NCBI GenBank assembly: GCA_963978905.1
Contig: OZ022260.1
Coordinates: forward strand, 44,289,551-44,353,550
Reading direction: 5' to 3'
Origin: Trichostrongylus colubriformis
Taxonomy: Eukaryota > Nematoda > Chromadorea > Rhabditida > Trichostrongylidae
DNA: 64,000 bases
Every line of letters begins with the position of its first letter. Positions within the stretch are counted from its first letter, which is position 1. Below, piece by piece: positions 12,601 through 23,689 of the stretch. Below the pieces are notes generated by a model. The model was not told the origin of the DNA and did no database searches. It worked only from the letters and a program-made list of their open reading frames with translations. Position numbers and translations under genes: made by a program.

Positions 12601-15600
12601 CCAAAAGTCTTTTTGTATTTCACTTTCGATATGTGCTAACTTTGTTCACGACTTGAAGCATGCGGACACATTTGAGTAGGCATGGCCAAATGCACTGGAA
12701 AATTCTAAACATGGTATAAGACAAAATGGAATAAACCAATTATTGTAGGTTATTCTGTGAACTCCTACTCCATTGCTTAATTAGCCGCCAGTACACACGA
12801 GTGGCAAGGGCATGGCAACCGAATGCGGTCGGGAAATAGGTTCTCAGGCTTGAAGATCAGCTAGTTCCATGTTCACCACATTTTATACGAGATGCTAGAT
12901 CATGTCACGGGGTGACGTTATGACTGGGCAATTCAATATTCGATCTTGTCTTCATCTGATTTGAGCTCGCTTGTATGTCTTCAGACCCCCAAAAAATAGA
13001 AGCAAATAGTTATCTTGTCTTATGGCTCCCTCGAGAGCACTTCAGTAACTTTTTCCACCCCATTATTTTCTATACTGGTAGCTTGTGTGGGCAAAACGGT
13101 AGCCATAGTCCTTTTGTTTGCCCGATGACTTTCACATGGTTTTCCTTTGGCCTTCACTATCACCGTATAATTGCAGTAGTATTCAGCATAAGTTAGTTAA
13201 CGTCACAGCATAATTGGTTGTCATATACGACCAATGGGTTCGATTCAAAGCGCTGGATTTATTAGGCCGGATGTGCTGCAACGTCGCTAATGGCCTACCG
13301 GGTACGGTAATCTGACACTATTGGGCAGGGATTAACGCGTAACAATCAAATGCTAACAAATGAGGTGCAGATGTGAGATTTGAAGGTGGAAGGGAACTGT
13401 GAGTAAAAGAATAGACGCTGGGTGCTTTAAATGGTCATCAGCTCCAAATTTTGACTTCCGGACACTACAACACTGATTTGTTACACGCAAGCTCAGTTTC
13501 TGGCGACAGATTTCGTCTTCGATAGGACTCGAATCCGCACTCTTTTCTTTCAGGCATTGGTGCTAATCCATCACACTACCGAGACTCCTTTCACCATTCT
13601 TCTGCTTCCTAATAGCATGTATATCCATCTATATCTAACATAATTAATCAGTTAACACGCGTGCACTGTGCTGAGCTGGCTGGCCATTTGTATAGGCACG
13701 TATGCCCGCCAAGCATGCATGCAGTACGGATTCGAGTCTTGTCCAAGACTGAAACTTCGATAATTCAACTTTAACCAGACTACGATCTCTTAGCGGACAA
13801 CAAAGGCGCGATCCAAGTCTGGAAGTCGTATTATGGCTAAGAACATGTATATGATAGCATACTCATTGCGAGAAGCGTCGGCATTACGAAGGCTGTAAGC
13901 ATCGATCAGCTGGAAGCAGATTAGATTAAAACATTTAGCTGTGGGCGAGGTACAGGTGGAAGACAACAATTAGATGGAGAAGAAACTCCAGGATATGTGA
14001 AACACTACTGAGGCAATGCGAAGATTCCTTTCTGCATGGCACTGTTTCACCTGCTCTGGAGCTGCTTCCTCTGGGCTTAAGAGAAACTAAGGCGCCGTGC
14101 TGTTGTTCCCTACCATTTACTGCCTTCATCCGGCATGACGTCTTACAGTCGACATCTCATAATCAGCTTGTACGGGTGATTGGGGGGGGGGGTTTGATTA
14201 ATTATTCCAATAGTGCTGAGAAAAATCAGCATATGGCCTCGAGTGTTTGATGCACACGGCTCCATAAACAACAGACGATTTCGGGAATCTTCAAGGCAGC
14301 GGGATTCCTATAGATGTCCAGAAGACTGGTACAATACCCGCCCTGTTTCCAATAATAACGCGCAAAACTCGGATCCCCGTTTTTTCGTTTTTCGTTATAA
14401 CTGTATTTCTATGCGAAATTTCTACGTAGAGTATAATCACTGACACTGAGCTCACCTCGTCAAACTATGCAATATAGTGGCTTCAGAAATTAGAAAATCT
14501 TAATTTTGTCATTTCACCGCCTCAAAGTGCCAGTGGGCAATCGTCAACGAGCCACGCTGTAAGCACTGTAAGTATAACCAGCAGGCATATGCGCTCACTG
14601 ACAGCATTCCGCAACTTTTGAAAACACCTTATACTGTGTAAAAGCATAGAAATTGCTTTCAAAATTTTTGATTTTTGATAGCTGGTGGTTATTTCGAGTG
14701 CTGTCCGACATCGAAGGTTTTGTCCATAACTCAGCATCCTTATAGAGATTGCAGTTTTTCTGAAAGTATGATCATATTGATAAAAGCTTCTCCCAAAAAA
14801 AAACGGCTTTCAGTTCCAGGCCTTCTTATAAAACAGTAGTAAAATTTTTTGCTGGAATGAGGACTTTGTGGGAAATCTTGTATCTTGAATTCTAGAAAGA
14901 AATCCATTTATCCTTATACAAATCATTTGACGAGACTCCTTGTTTCACGGAACCGATTCAGTCCATCTCTTTAGTCCAAGCCCTCGATTTCGTCATCTAA
15001 CCCCTCCCTCCTCGTACATATAGTTACTTGACTCATTGGTATGGGTGAGATAGTGCATCGATTGACCTACTACAATGATATCCCCCTTTCACGTAGCCAT
15101 ATATTAGAGATTTTGGTGACAACTTCTCATGACCTATTATTTTCCATTCAGGTGTGGTTTCAAAACCGACGAGCCAAATTCCGACGGCAAGAGAAGCAGG
15201 ATAATCCGATTGCTGAAATGCCACCAGTGAAGCAGGGTCAGATCCCATCATGGTAAGTTTCGTGACTAGTGCGCGACTTCTTCATTATCAGCATGCTTGT
15301 CGTAGGCGTCCCGTCGTGGCTATGCGCATATATTCACACTCGGGCCGGACCATAAATAGGGAATCAGCAGGTTCACGCGTTGGGGTCCTGCCGCGCACAC
15401 CATTTATTTATTTATTTATTTATTTATTTATTGTGCGCCCAGAAGACGCGCTATAACAAGTCACCACCGTATTATGGAATGTTTTGAGCGACGCCGCCAT
15501 CGGTCCAAGTCGACCTCGAGCGCCAGTCGTCTTGCTGTCATCCAAACGGTCGGTGCTCACCGCATTCGACGGCTTCCGTTTCTCGTGTTGTCCTGTTCAT

Positions 15601-17829
15601 GGGTGTCGGACTCTAGCACTCATGTAATAGATCCTCGCCTAATGATTGGAGGTCACTCTCCTTTACTTTCATTTGATTTCCACAGTTTTGTACATATCCA
15701 CCTTACTAGCATTGGGTTTTTGTGCAAAAAACTAATAAACACTTGTTTTCCACGCGAAATATCTTCCGAAGAGGTAGGTTGGCGAGCGATTATAGTGGGG
15801 AGCAAAACGCCATTGCGCTTCCGGTAGCCATTCTTAGGAAGTGCCACACAATTGCAAGGTTCTCTGTTCTACGTGTCTTGTAAAGGTGGAAGCTTCTAGA
15901 AAATATTTGTTTCTTGTAGGAAAATTTTATCAAATCTATGGTAGCTCAAAAGATCTTGCAACGACTTTCTATTAGGTTGTAAGGAAAGTTTTGGCCGGCT
16001 TTTGAAATTTCAACTTCGAGAGATCATAACTCGGCTCAGATTGCATCTTTTCTCACAGAGTAAGCACCATTAGATTCGCTACACTCTTGGCAACACTATG
16101 CATACCTACATATCTTAATTTGATGAAGGGCTGATGATTTATATTGCGCGAAATGAAAAAAAGTCGACTCCAAATCGCCACTCTTTCTAAACACACTGCT
16201 ACTGAAAGAGCTGGCCAGATGTTTTGGAAAGTGGGGCGTAGTTAGCGCTAGATCTGATGAGCATGATAGACGAGTAAGGGCCTTACCCCGCAACTGCTTC
16301 AATTAGTGGAATAGGATTTGTGAAAAATGGGCTTGCGCATGACTGCCGTGAGAGGTCCCGCGGCACCTATTTTTTGGATTTTTCGAAATCAAGGCCACTT
16401 GAGGTGGTCAACTAAGGTTGCTTGTGAGGGCCAATACTTGTGGATATCCCCTGCAAATATGGACGCTCATCGCCTTCTGCCGTTTAAGTTAAAGCGATTT
16501 GATCAACTAAAAATCCAAGCAGCTCGTTCTCATTTCTGCACTTCTGAAACCAGAGACAAAGTGTTCCATCCAATGCTTCACCCCCTCCTCTTGCAGTATT
16601 CACATTTGTGGTCCTCTTTGCTGGGACTCGGCTAAGCAAGAGCCCTGAGGTGAAGTCATCTTAAAAATGCCATTTTCGCAGCACTTTAAAATTTCCCTAA
16701 TAAATCGAAAACCTTGTGGCATTCCAAATAAAACATATATTCTGAAAGAGCAACTTTTTATCTATCTAACGAGCACAATATCTCAGCTGATTCATGTTGA
16801 CGCGCTCTGATATTAAAATTTATCCTGTGAACGGGAAAAAGCGGCCAGAACTTTCCTTACAACCTGATAACAACATGCGCGAGCCTAAAAATACGGAGCA
16901 GATAGCTCAGTTTCCTTTAACCCTGTGCATCACTTCTTCTCACTTCAGGTCATGGATGGCACAGCAGTCAAACACCAACTCTAATGAGGAATTTCCTACG
17001 ACATTCTCGACATTTGATCAAAAACCGTTCTTCGCAGATCTGAAACCATCGTTTATGAGCTACATGCCATACCAGCCATTTCCCAGCGGAGGTTTCGGCA
17101 CAGGTAAATTATATATTTGTCGAAACAGTGTCGCCTGGCGCTCAACGAACTTGGATGAAGGGGGGAGGGGGGGGGGTGGGTGTGTACAGATATGACGGAG
17201 AATCGCGTGGCTGCCTGCGGCGAGCGGCACGGCGGGTGCAAGTGCCAGTGCAGCCTTCCAGCGAGACGGTGTGGCATGGGTGGAAGCGCAGAGGTGGCGG
17301 AGCCACGCTCTGCCGGACTCCCAAGCGCGATCGATTCGCAAGTCGTACTGGTGGCGCCGCGAGTGAAATGCCGCGAAGCGATTCTCCGTCATATCTGCAC
17401 ACATCCAAGGGGCGGGGGTGGGTGATAAGGATACTGGAACTGGATCACCGCATTAGGTGAAAGCGTTGATGCATGACAAGCGTTCTGCTGCCTCCATTGC
17501 TGAATAAAAATCACTAGTGTGACTGACCTTTGTTTTATTACGTGCCTTTAGCTTCCATCCAATCTGGGTTGGGAGGTGGCGCACTCACAGTATCTGCTTC
17601 TAGGGGCAGCGGCAATTTAGCGAAATTTTTTTATTCAAAGTGGTATCATTGTGCTCATAACTGCGATCCACTGATGGCATTTTCAGGCCTGGCACCGGTC
17701 GGCCTGCCAAATGGCCTCTCTACGCCAAATGGATTCCACCAGAATCCTGCACCATTTCATGTGTTACCATATCCAGGCGATAGTCACCAATTAGACCATC
17801 ATTTAGACTCGTTTCCGAATTTGTCGTGA
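6667..17829 (+). CDS. ceh-8: Rx/RAX-type paired-class homeodomain transcription factor (six exons)
   Basis: A nuclear DNA-binding transcription factor. Joining 6667-6691, 7111-7175, 7873-8022, 15152-15252, 16949-17103 and 17687-17829 gives 639 nt, in frame at every junction: 212 residues and TGA. The homeodomain is residues 35-94. It opens [20 protein letters not shown] and ends [14 protein letters not shown], with Q at position 50, N at 51 and R at 53. [24 protein letters not shown] and [11 protein letters not shown] are the signature of Rx/RAX, whose C. elegans member is ceh-8. Position 56 is Phe where vertebrate RAX has Trp. Residues 19-22 (IKQD) resemble a SUMO site. The tail (95-212) is rich in Pro, Phe, Ser and Asn. 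I see neither the N-terminal octapeptide nor a C-terminal OAR motif, so an extra exon or a lineage loss is possible. The 46/47 intron is typical of PRD-class homeoboxes. By family, the likely role is head neuron identity. Confidence 0.88.
7111..7175 (+). CDS. ceh-8: ceh-8 exon 2
   Basis: The acceptor is ttgccttgcag and the donor gtgagc. It encodes [21 protein letters not shown], a charged linker leading into the homeodomain. It ends in phase 0, as exon 3 needs. Intron 1 is 419 nt and intron 2 is 697 nt. Confidence 0.8.
7873..8022 (+). CDS. ceh-8: ceh-8 exon 3: homeodomain residues 1-46
   Basis: The acceptor is gtcttacag and the donor gttaga. It encodes ESKK and then the first 46 homeodomain residues (helices 1 and 2 and the start of helix 3), ending PEVRVQ. 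The phase is 0 at both ends. No stop codon and no disruption is seen across the domain. Confidence 0.96.
9295..9360. repeat. 32-bp perfect tandem duplication
   Basis: The unit AGTATAACTTCCTATTCCCG continuing to CTCAGATCTTGT occurs twice head to tail, with no mismatch that I can see. It is a recent slippage or duplication event within the intron. Confidence 0.9.
10830..11019. mobile_element. Palindromic MITE with 46-bp arms
   Basis: The arms 10830-10875 and 10974-11019 are reverse complements with about three mismatches in 46. Each contains GCCAAAGAGGTTGTTAGGTG or its inverse. The ~98-bp centre carries AACGTTTCGGCC. There is no coding capacity. Confidence 0.85.
13524..13590 (-). repeat. tRNA-derived SINE-like fragment (candidate)
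   Basis: On the minus strand CTCGGTAGTGTGATGGATTA resembles a tRNA D-arm/A-box, and GCGGATTCGAGTCC downstream matches a B-box. The 3' half of an acceptor stem does not pair with the 5' half, so this is a tRNA pseudogene or SINE head, not a working tRNA. A second B-box-like word (CGGATTCGAGTCTTG) lies near 13727. Confidence 0.35.
15152..15252 (+). CDS. ceh-8: ceh-8 exon 4: homeodomain recognition helix
   Basis: The acceptor is tttccattcag and the donor gtaagt. It encodes [15 protein letters not shown], the recognition helix, then a linker ending QGQIPS and two bases of a Trp codon. It is in frame with exon 3, completing a 60-residue homeodomain. Confidence 0.96.
15253..16948 (+). other. ceh-8 intron 4
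   Basis: Contains a (TTTA)n microsatellite at 15402-15432. Otherwise no recognisable repeat or exon. An open frame at 16327-16635 lacks splice context and similarity and looks like chance. Confidence 0.6.
16949..17103 (+). CDS. ceh-8: ceh-8 exon 5
   Basis: The acceptor is cacttcag and the donor gtaaat. It opens with G, completing the Trp codon, and encodes residues 115-165, a Phe/Pro/Ser-rich stretch (for example [20 protein letters not shown]). It ends in phase 1 for exon 6. Confidence 0.85.
17104..17686 (+). other. ceh-8 intron 5, carrying a GC-rich MITE
   Basis: A poly-G stretch (about 17159-17177) is followed directly by a GC-rich family D MITE (17177-17403). The rest is unremarkable. 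Confidence 0.75.
17177..17403. mobile_element. GC-rich MITE family D, copy 1
   Basis: The ends are inverted repeats: GTGTACAGATATGACGGAGA at the left and TCTCCGTCATATCTGCACAC at the right. The interior is conspicuously GC-rich compared with the flanks. Copy 2 is at 43482-43718. Overlapping open frames on both strands are a by-product of the high GC content. Confidence 0.85.
17687..17829 (+). CDS. ceh-8: ceh-8 exon 6 (stop codon)
   Basis: The acceptor is cattttcag. It opens with GC to complete a Gly codon, then encodes 46 residues beginning [10 protein letters not shown] and ending LDSFPNLS, then TGA. No canonical AATAAA follows within 250 nt, so the polyadenylation signal is not identified. 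Confidence 0.85.
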
Positions 17830-20800
17830 GATTGATGTTTACGATCTGACCCCACAGTATAGTAATTAATAGTATTCCAGCAGATTTTTGAGAATGAAAC
17901 TCAGTGATGCATTATTTTTTAGCAGAACTCGATGAATAGTACGAGGGTTGTTTGACGACCTATTTCCTTCATCATCAAAGCATTTTTTACGATATCGTAA
18001 TTGTAAATATAGACAAGGACAGGCCATATCTACTTCTACTTCTTGTCGCCGGTTGTTATCGTTTGCTTTCATAACTCAATGATCCCTAACATATATAAAA
18101 GCCTCGTCTGTCTGTACGTCTGTCTATCCGCCCGTCCTGTCACGATATTAGGCAGGGGACAAATTCGGAATGGGCAGGGCATAAAGCATGAGCCAACTTT
18201 CATAAACCAAGTTGGTGAACGTGCACTGAAACGTTGGATGGAAAATTGTTCATTCAGTTGGAAAAATGTTCAAGCCTGAGAAGACAATGGGTTAATGTCA
18301 GCTATGAATTTCTGAAAGTGGGGAAATAGGCCCTGGCACAACGGGTGCATACCTCGAATGGAGGTCCGTACAACAAAATTTCATAACTTGCATCCAGCGT
18401 AGCTGAGATACTGGCAAAAGTATTAGTAAATATGATTGATGTTTAAGGTATCTCTGATATACTCGAAGTGAGCAGAGACCCACCCACAACGAGCGGGGCG
18501 TGCTATCATCGAATAGTGCTCGCAGCAGAAGTTGGAATTCGGTTCTTAAAGGACCGGTTAAAATAAGGCGGCCGGTAATGGCTAGGGCTGTCTGAGGGAG
18601 ACAAAACTTCACAGTGGGCGGAGTGCGATAGCGAACGGTTGACCTAGAAATTGGTAATGTTTTTAGGAAAGATCTGAATTTGGGAAAAAAGAATGGAAGT
18701 GAAAGTGGAGTGCAGTTCACGAGGACTGGGCCCGCAAAGATGCGGGCAGGGTTACAACTGAAAATACGCTTAACGATGTAAAATAGTGTGAGACTGGCAA
18801 AGTCTATATACTATACAATAGTGAGGTAAGAAAAGAGAAACCGCTCTTGAACAACACCAATAGGTGAGCAAAAATGCCTTGGGATCACTTTTATAGTTTC
18901 AACATTGATCAGTAGTGACCAGGAGAGAAGGCCGATGAGTAATGCTGCATGGATGGTATTATATAAGCCATCGATCGAATTCATTTATTTCTCTATAAGG
19001 AAGGAGAGTGAGGAAGAAGGCACTCTATTGTTGGTCGTAGGATGGGTTGTGAAACCATTATTGAGGTGAAGTGATAGTGGGTGCTAATTGTAAGTGAAGT
19101 TTATAGGAAAAAGCGATCCCGATCAACCTAGTGACGCACATGGTGTCTCACAGCAGTAGTGTACGCCAGCCAACTGGTTATTGCATAATTCAGTTATTTC
19201 AACCAATCTCTTTCCGGATGCCCATTTGTGGGCTAATGCCAAAGAAAATATAATATGCCCCTGAGCTTGCTGTGTAAAGAGAGATTCCTTAGTGAGCATT
19301 CACTTCTTATTGGTTGGTTGTCAAAGTGTGTATAAGCTGCACAATTGCTCACGATCAGGAAGCGTAAACAATTCTGCGCCTATTATTATTATTTTCTTTG
19401 AGTTAACCATGTGTACATGTACTAGTGATGGATATTAAGAAGTAAAAAGCGATTTTTAGAATAATGGTCATACAGAAATAGCATTGACGGGCATCTGATG
19501 AGAGACTGCTGTGCAGAATTTTGCAGGGTAACCTGTGATGAATGTGGATTTCAATGACAGATATTGATCGTGGTATGGGAGTGGACATGTGACAGGACAC
19601 TCAAATTGGGTCACGACTCGTCACTTCACAACAAGAAGATTTTCGCCCATAATGGCACCCGGTTCGAGTGTACTGTTCACATCCCCTGGGATTCGTTTAT
19701 GCGATCCTATGAAAAATTATGGTGTAATCCTAATTTTGAAAAAAAAGAAATCTTTATAAAAGCACTTACAGCAAGGGTTGGCTTCAGCTATTTCATCCAA
19801 ATCATTACCTGTAATATTCTGCACGCCTTACTTGAACTTTGATGATACCGTCGTGATAAGCTGCGTTACTGTCGAACCGTTGAAATCAACACCTCTTCAA
19901 CTTTTTGAAATTGTATGGCCGTTGGCTTATGCTACAGCTTTATTTTAGCACATGGTGTTGTGGAGCGCTATATGTTGAACACGATAGTAGAAGGATGAAC
20001 TCTTCCTTGACCTGCAAAATTTTTTTTTGATATCCTGCCAAACGCCTTTATGTGAGTGAATAGATCTGCGCATACCGACTGTTGCTGATATTTTTCGCAC
20101 CAGTCAACTTTCAAGTATGTTCACTAGTGCCGATGGACATCACCAGTATTCTCTCCATCCTGGATAGAATCCTCTCCAAATGCTTAGCAGTAATCAAAGG
20201 TCACGACCATTCCATCTTGACTGTGGTTTACATAGTAACTCTGTATATACTCACTTTTTTGGATTATAAGTGCAACTGAAGAAGAATTAGATGTTAGATG
20301 TAGTGACTAATTGTTAGTGCAGTATTACAAGCGAGAGATTCCTGAAATCCGCGAAAACTCGAATATTTGCAGAAAACTGCCAGAACTGTTCAATATGATA
20401 GCGTTCACAAGGCTCACATGTGTTAACCTAAATTTTTAAAAATGCCACTTATCAAAATTAAGTTCAACACCCACCATTTTGAGCTCACTTCCGGGGGAGC
20501 CAGGAGGCGCAGCTCCTTGGAAACTTGGCACATTATTGAAAATGAAAAGCGAGATGCTGGGTAAAGAAAATGTGAACGAAGTTACCAAAACTTACAAGGA
20601 CAGGCTCCCACGTCACCGGCTATTCAAGATGAGTTGTATATGTTCCTGTGGAGTCTCAAACGGGGATCTGAAATCTGCCCTCCAAATTTGCTGAACGTTT
20701 CTGAGAAGGAAGTTACGGAGGCTGGAATATATCGCAGGCGCTGGTCATATGTGACTTGTGAAAATGTGTTGTTGGAGCTCGGATGGAGCAACGGGTAATT

Positions 20801-20845
20801 TTGCTTTTGCTTTGAGTGTTTTCTGAACGTCTGCAAAACGCTTTC

Positions 20846-20898
20846 ACATAGTCCAGCGCAGAAAGGAGCGGGATGCTCCTTTCCGCGCTGGACTATGT
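20846..20898. repeat. Hairpin with 24-bp arms, one mismatch
   Basis: Arms ACATAGTCCAGCGC.. (20846-20869) and its complement (20875-20898) differ at one of 24 positions. The loop is GGGAT. This is the second near-perfect short hairpin in the window and is not related in sequence to the one at 1256. Confidence 0.85.
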
Positions 20899-21919
20899 CA
20901 TGAATCTACGAACCCACCACTAACCAAGGAAGGCCTGATAAAGAATTTATCGAAGAACTGCCAGCCTCATGTCTTAAGTTAATTTCGCCTCGATGTATCC
21001 TTTGGTCTCCGCTGATTTGACAGAAATTAGGACATTGATAATTCCTTAAGCACAGTGTTCACATGTGGGAGTTAGCACAGTGTTCACATGTGGGAGCGGG
21101 GGGAGGGACACATGTGCAACGCTTCTCGTCCACAATTGCAGTTTCTGATACAAGTCTTACTTTTAAATTTGGTTCCTGCGCATGAATATCCATTTCTGAG
21201 GTGGTTGCTCAAGCGTGAACTCACGACTGATCCATTGCCAACATCAAAGGCGTATACACTAATAGAAACAGTTTTTCCCTCTTTTGACTCCTTGTCTTCA
21301 TTGAAAGCAACTGTGGAGGCTTCCCAGACAACGCCGTCGGCGCGGGGTTTCCTCGAAACCGCAATATTCCTGCTGATAGCATCGCTCATTTCCTGCCGAG
21401 ATCGTATCGATAGATAACCGCGAGCAGAAGCGGCGGAATTTTATGCTGCACTCTCCGCGCCACTCGTCCCTCGCACACACTCACTCGCCCTTTTGCATTC
21501 ACTTACACCCAGAACATTAACAATAGCCCTCATCCGCTTTCCTGCTGTTCTAAGCTATAAGGAAGCTCTCGCCGTTTCGCTCTTAAGGCGAACACTTGTG
21601 AACAACAACGAATCGTGGCGATCTGGGAACGAATCAATTCCTCGACGAAGCCCCGAGACTTTTCTATGTTCTTTATGCACCTCATGATCATCAAACTCTT
21701 CATTAGAGGTCTTAACTTCACATTCGCACTTGCTACACATAGTTCGATGAAAAGGTTTCGTTTTAAACTTCAAGGATTACGGACAGCTTTGCAGCTCATA
21801 CTAGCCAGGTCATGTAAGAGCTACATTTCGCTAGATGGCCTACCATCTTTAGGTATAGTGTGATATCAAGCTGTTCAGTCACTAAACAAACCGGATTACA
21901 TAAACATATTACATAGGAA

Positions 21920-22015
21920 AATTAAATAAATAAATAAATAAATAATAAAAGAAATAATAATAAATAAAAAGTGAATAAAAATATTAAATAACTGAATAAA
22001 ATTAAATAAATTACA
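21920..22015. repeat. AAAT-rich microsatellite
   Basis: Imperfect repeats of AAAT and AATAA run for about 95 bp. Confidence 0.85.
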
Positions 22016-23007
22016 TGAATCGAAAAAAAATGGAGCAGGCAATACTAAATGACGGACAGTATGGCACAAGGGTCAGTAGGCTCACGAGTGTTCAAGGAGT
22101 TGGCCGTATCTTTTTTCGACATTTTTGAAAAGCTACCATTTTTGATGGTGGTCAGATGTTCTCAGAAACGAGTTTGTCGACAGGTAACCAGAATTCGTAC
22201 TAGGTGGCAATACCAGGGACCAACTGATTTTTTTCGAACAAAGTTTTACGTAGATTCAACATCAGCAATGTGGAGGGGATTTTGTGGTCAGTGGGCATAG
22301 AATTTGAAGAGGAAGGGGATCAAATTTTTAAAAATATTTTATGCAGTGCTTGACTCTTCTGCTATCATACCTTGTTAGGTATGTAATGAATGTTTCGTTT
22401 TTCTACATATATCCCCGCGTGTCCAATAGTCCGGCTGATTTTTCCACATCTAATTTCCACAGTTTTGCTTTTGGATTCCGAACCTTTTGAGAAACAGAAA
22501 CATTTACAATGATTCGCTGCTCAAGAAATTCGACATCGTTCAGAAAAAAAGCTCGTGAAAATTAGTGTTAGGGAAGTTTTCAAAGGATGAGGCTAAAAAA
22601 GAGAAACGGATAAGAGGCGTGAAAACCAGGATGAAATGGTGAGAGGGGTCAAAGCAAGGGCTTGATTCGACAAACATGCAGGGTTAGCGTGCACCCGACG
22701 GCCCCACCCACATATCAATTTTTATATCGTTAATCATTGATGTTGTCATTCCGTTGAAGATTGGTCAGATATCATATGTCAAAGCTTCACGTGTGGGTGA
22801 CGGTTAGCCACACGATACTACACAGTAGAGCCGCCGAGTCACGCGATGACCATGCCATCCCTTTAAAATGTTCTCTGTAGCAGTTTTCTTCAGATATTCC
22901 AAAAAGCTGGTAGACTGTGCGTGTACCCTCACGCCGGGATATCGCGTTGCCGTTCTCCGCGCGACATTGCGCGCGAGATGATTGCATTCGGTGGGAACCG
23001 CATGTAA

Positions 23008-23582
23008 GGCAGCGTTCATAGTTTTGGAATTTGTGGAATTACAAAATAGCGGAAAAGCATTAGATAGGTATCGTTGGGAGAACTGGGGAATTTGCGGAAT
23101 TGTGGAAAGAAGAATAGATACGTATCGATCGGGAGAATCGTGGAGTTTGCGGAAATGCAGAATTGTGGAAATGCAGTAGTGTGAAAAGGGATAAGATAGT
23201 GTGGATTGAGAGAATTGCGGAAATACGGAATTGTGGAATTTGCGGAAATGAGGATGCCTCCCGCTTCTTAGTCAGTTTCTCTCATCCTCTTGTCTCTTCG
23301 ATCCATGGAAATCAATACGTATCTAATTTTTTCCGCCAATTCCACAATTCCGCATTTCCGCAATTCTCCCAATCGATACATGTCTTATCCCTTTCCACAA
23401 TTCTGCTTTTCCACAATTCTGCTTTTCCACAATTCTGCATTTTCGCACTTCTACATTTCCTCAATTCTAGATTTTCGCAAAACAGTATTTCTGTAATTCT
23501 ACCCAATCGATACCTATTTAATGCCTTTCCGCAAATTCTGCAATTCTGCAATGCCGCAAATTCCATATCTATGAACGCTGCC
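23008..23582. mobile_element. Long foldback element built of AATTGTGGAAATGCGG-type subrepeats
   Basis: The outer ends are inverted: GGCAGCGTTCATAG at 23008 and CTATGAACGCTGCC at 23569-23582. Each arm also carries many copies of a short word close to GGAATTGTGGAAATGC, in opposite orientation in the two arms. The whole ~575 bp can fold on itself. The long open frames on both strands come from the missing stops in the repeated word. Confidence 0.85.
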
Positions 23583-23689
23583 AAACTGTGTAAGAAGGGT
23601 TTATCTCATTAGCAGAATCCGGCTGGATTCGATTCATTTTAGATGTTTTATTCATTTTTGCTTGATAATAGCGATTCCCTGCATTCCAT

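Larger units (their letters stand above)
8023..15151 (+). other. ceh-8 intron 3 (7.1 kb)
   Basis: This intron splits the homeodomain. It holds a 32-bp tandem duplication (about 9295-9360), a 190-bp palindromic MITE (10830-11019), tRNA-like repeat fragments near 13520-13760 and poly-G or poly-C runs near 9118 and 14182. The stretch 8940-9125 resembles one arm of the large palindrome at 51225-52004. No exon inside it shows coding content with matching phase. Confidence 0.7.
17830..23000. other. Spacer downstream of ceh-8
   Basis: No supported gene. Contents are a family F module from about 18090, recognisable by TATATAAAAGCCTCGTCTGT and CTGTC repeats, plus a hairpin at 20846-20898, a 23-bp tandem duplication near 21050-21095 and an AAAT-rich microsatellite at about 21920-22015. 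Several open frames of 90-140 codons occur on either strand without splice context or recognisable similarity. Confidence 0.5.

Noticed and set aside
18298..18720. 140-codon minus-strand frame
   Set aside because: Adjacent to a family F repeat, with no recognisable domain and no acceptor/donor pattern. Probably chance.
23030..23560. CRISPR-like repeated short words
   Set aside because: The words are not separated by unique spacers of constant size and occur in opposite orientation in the two arms. This is a eukaryotic foldback.
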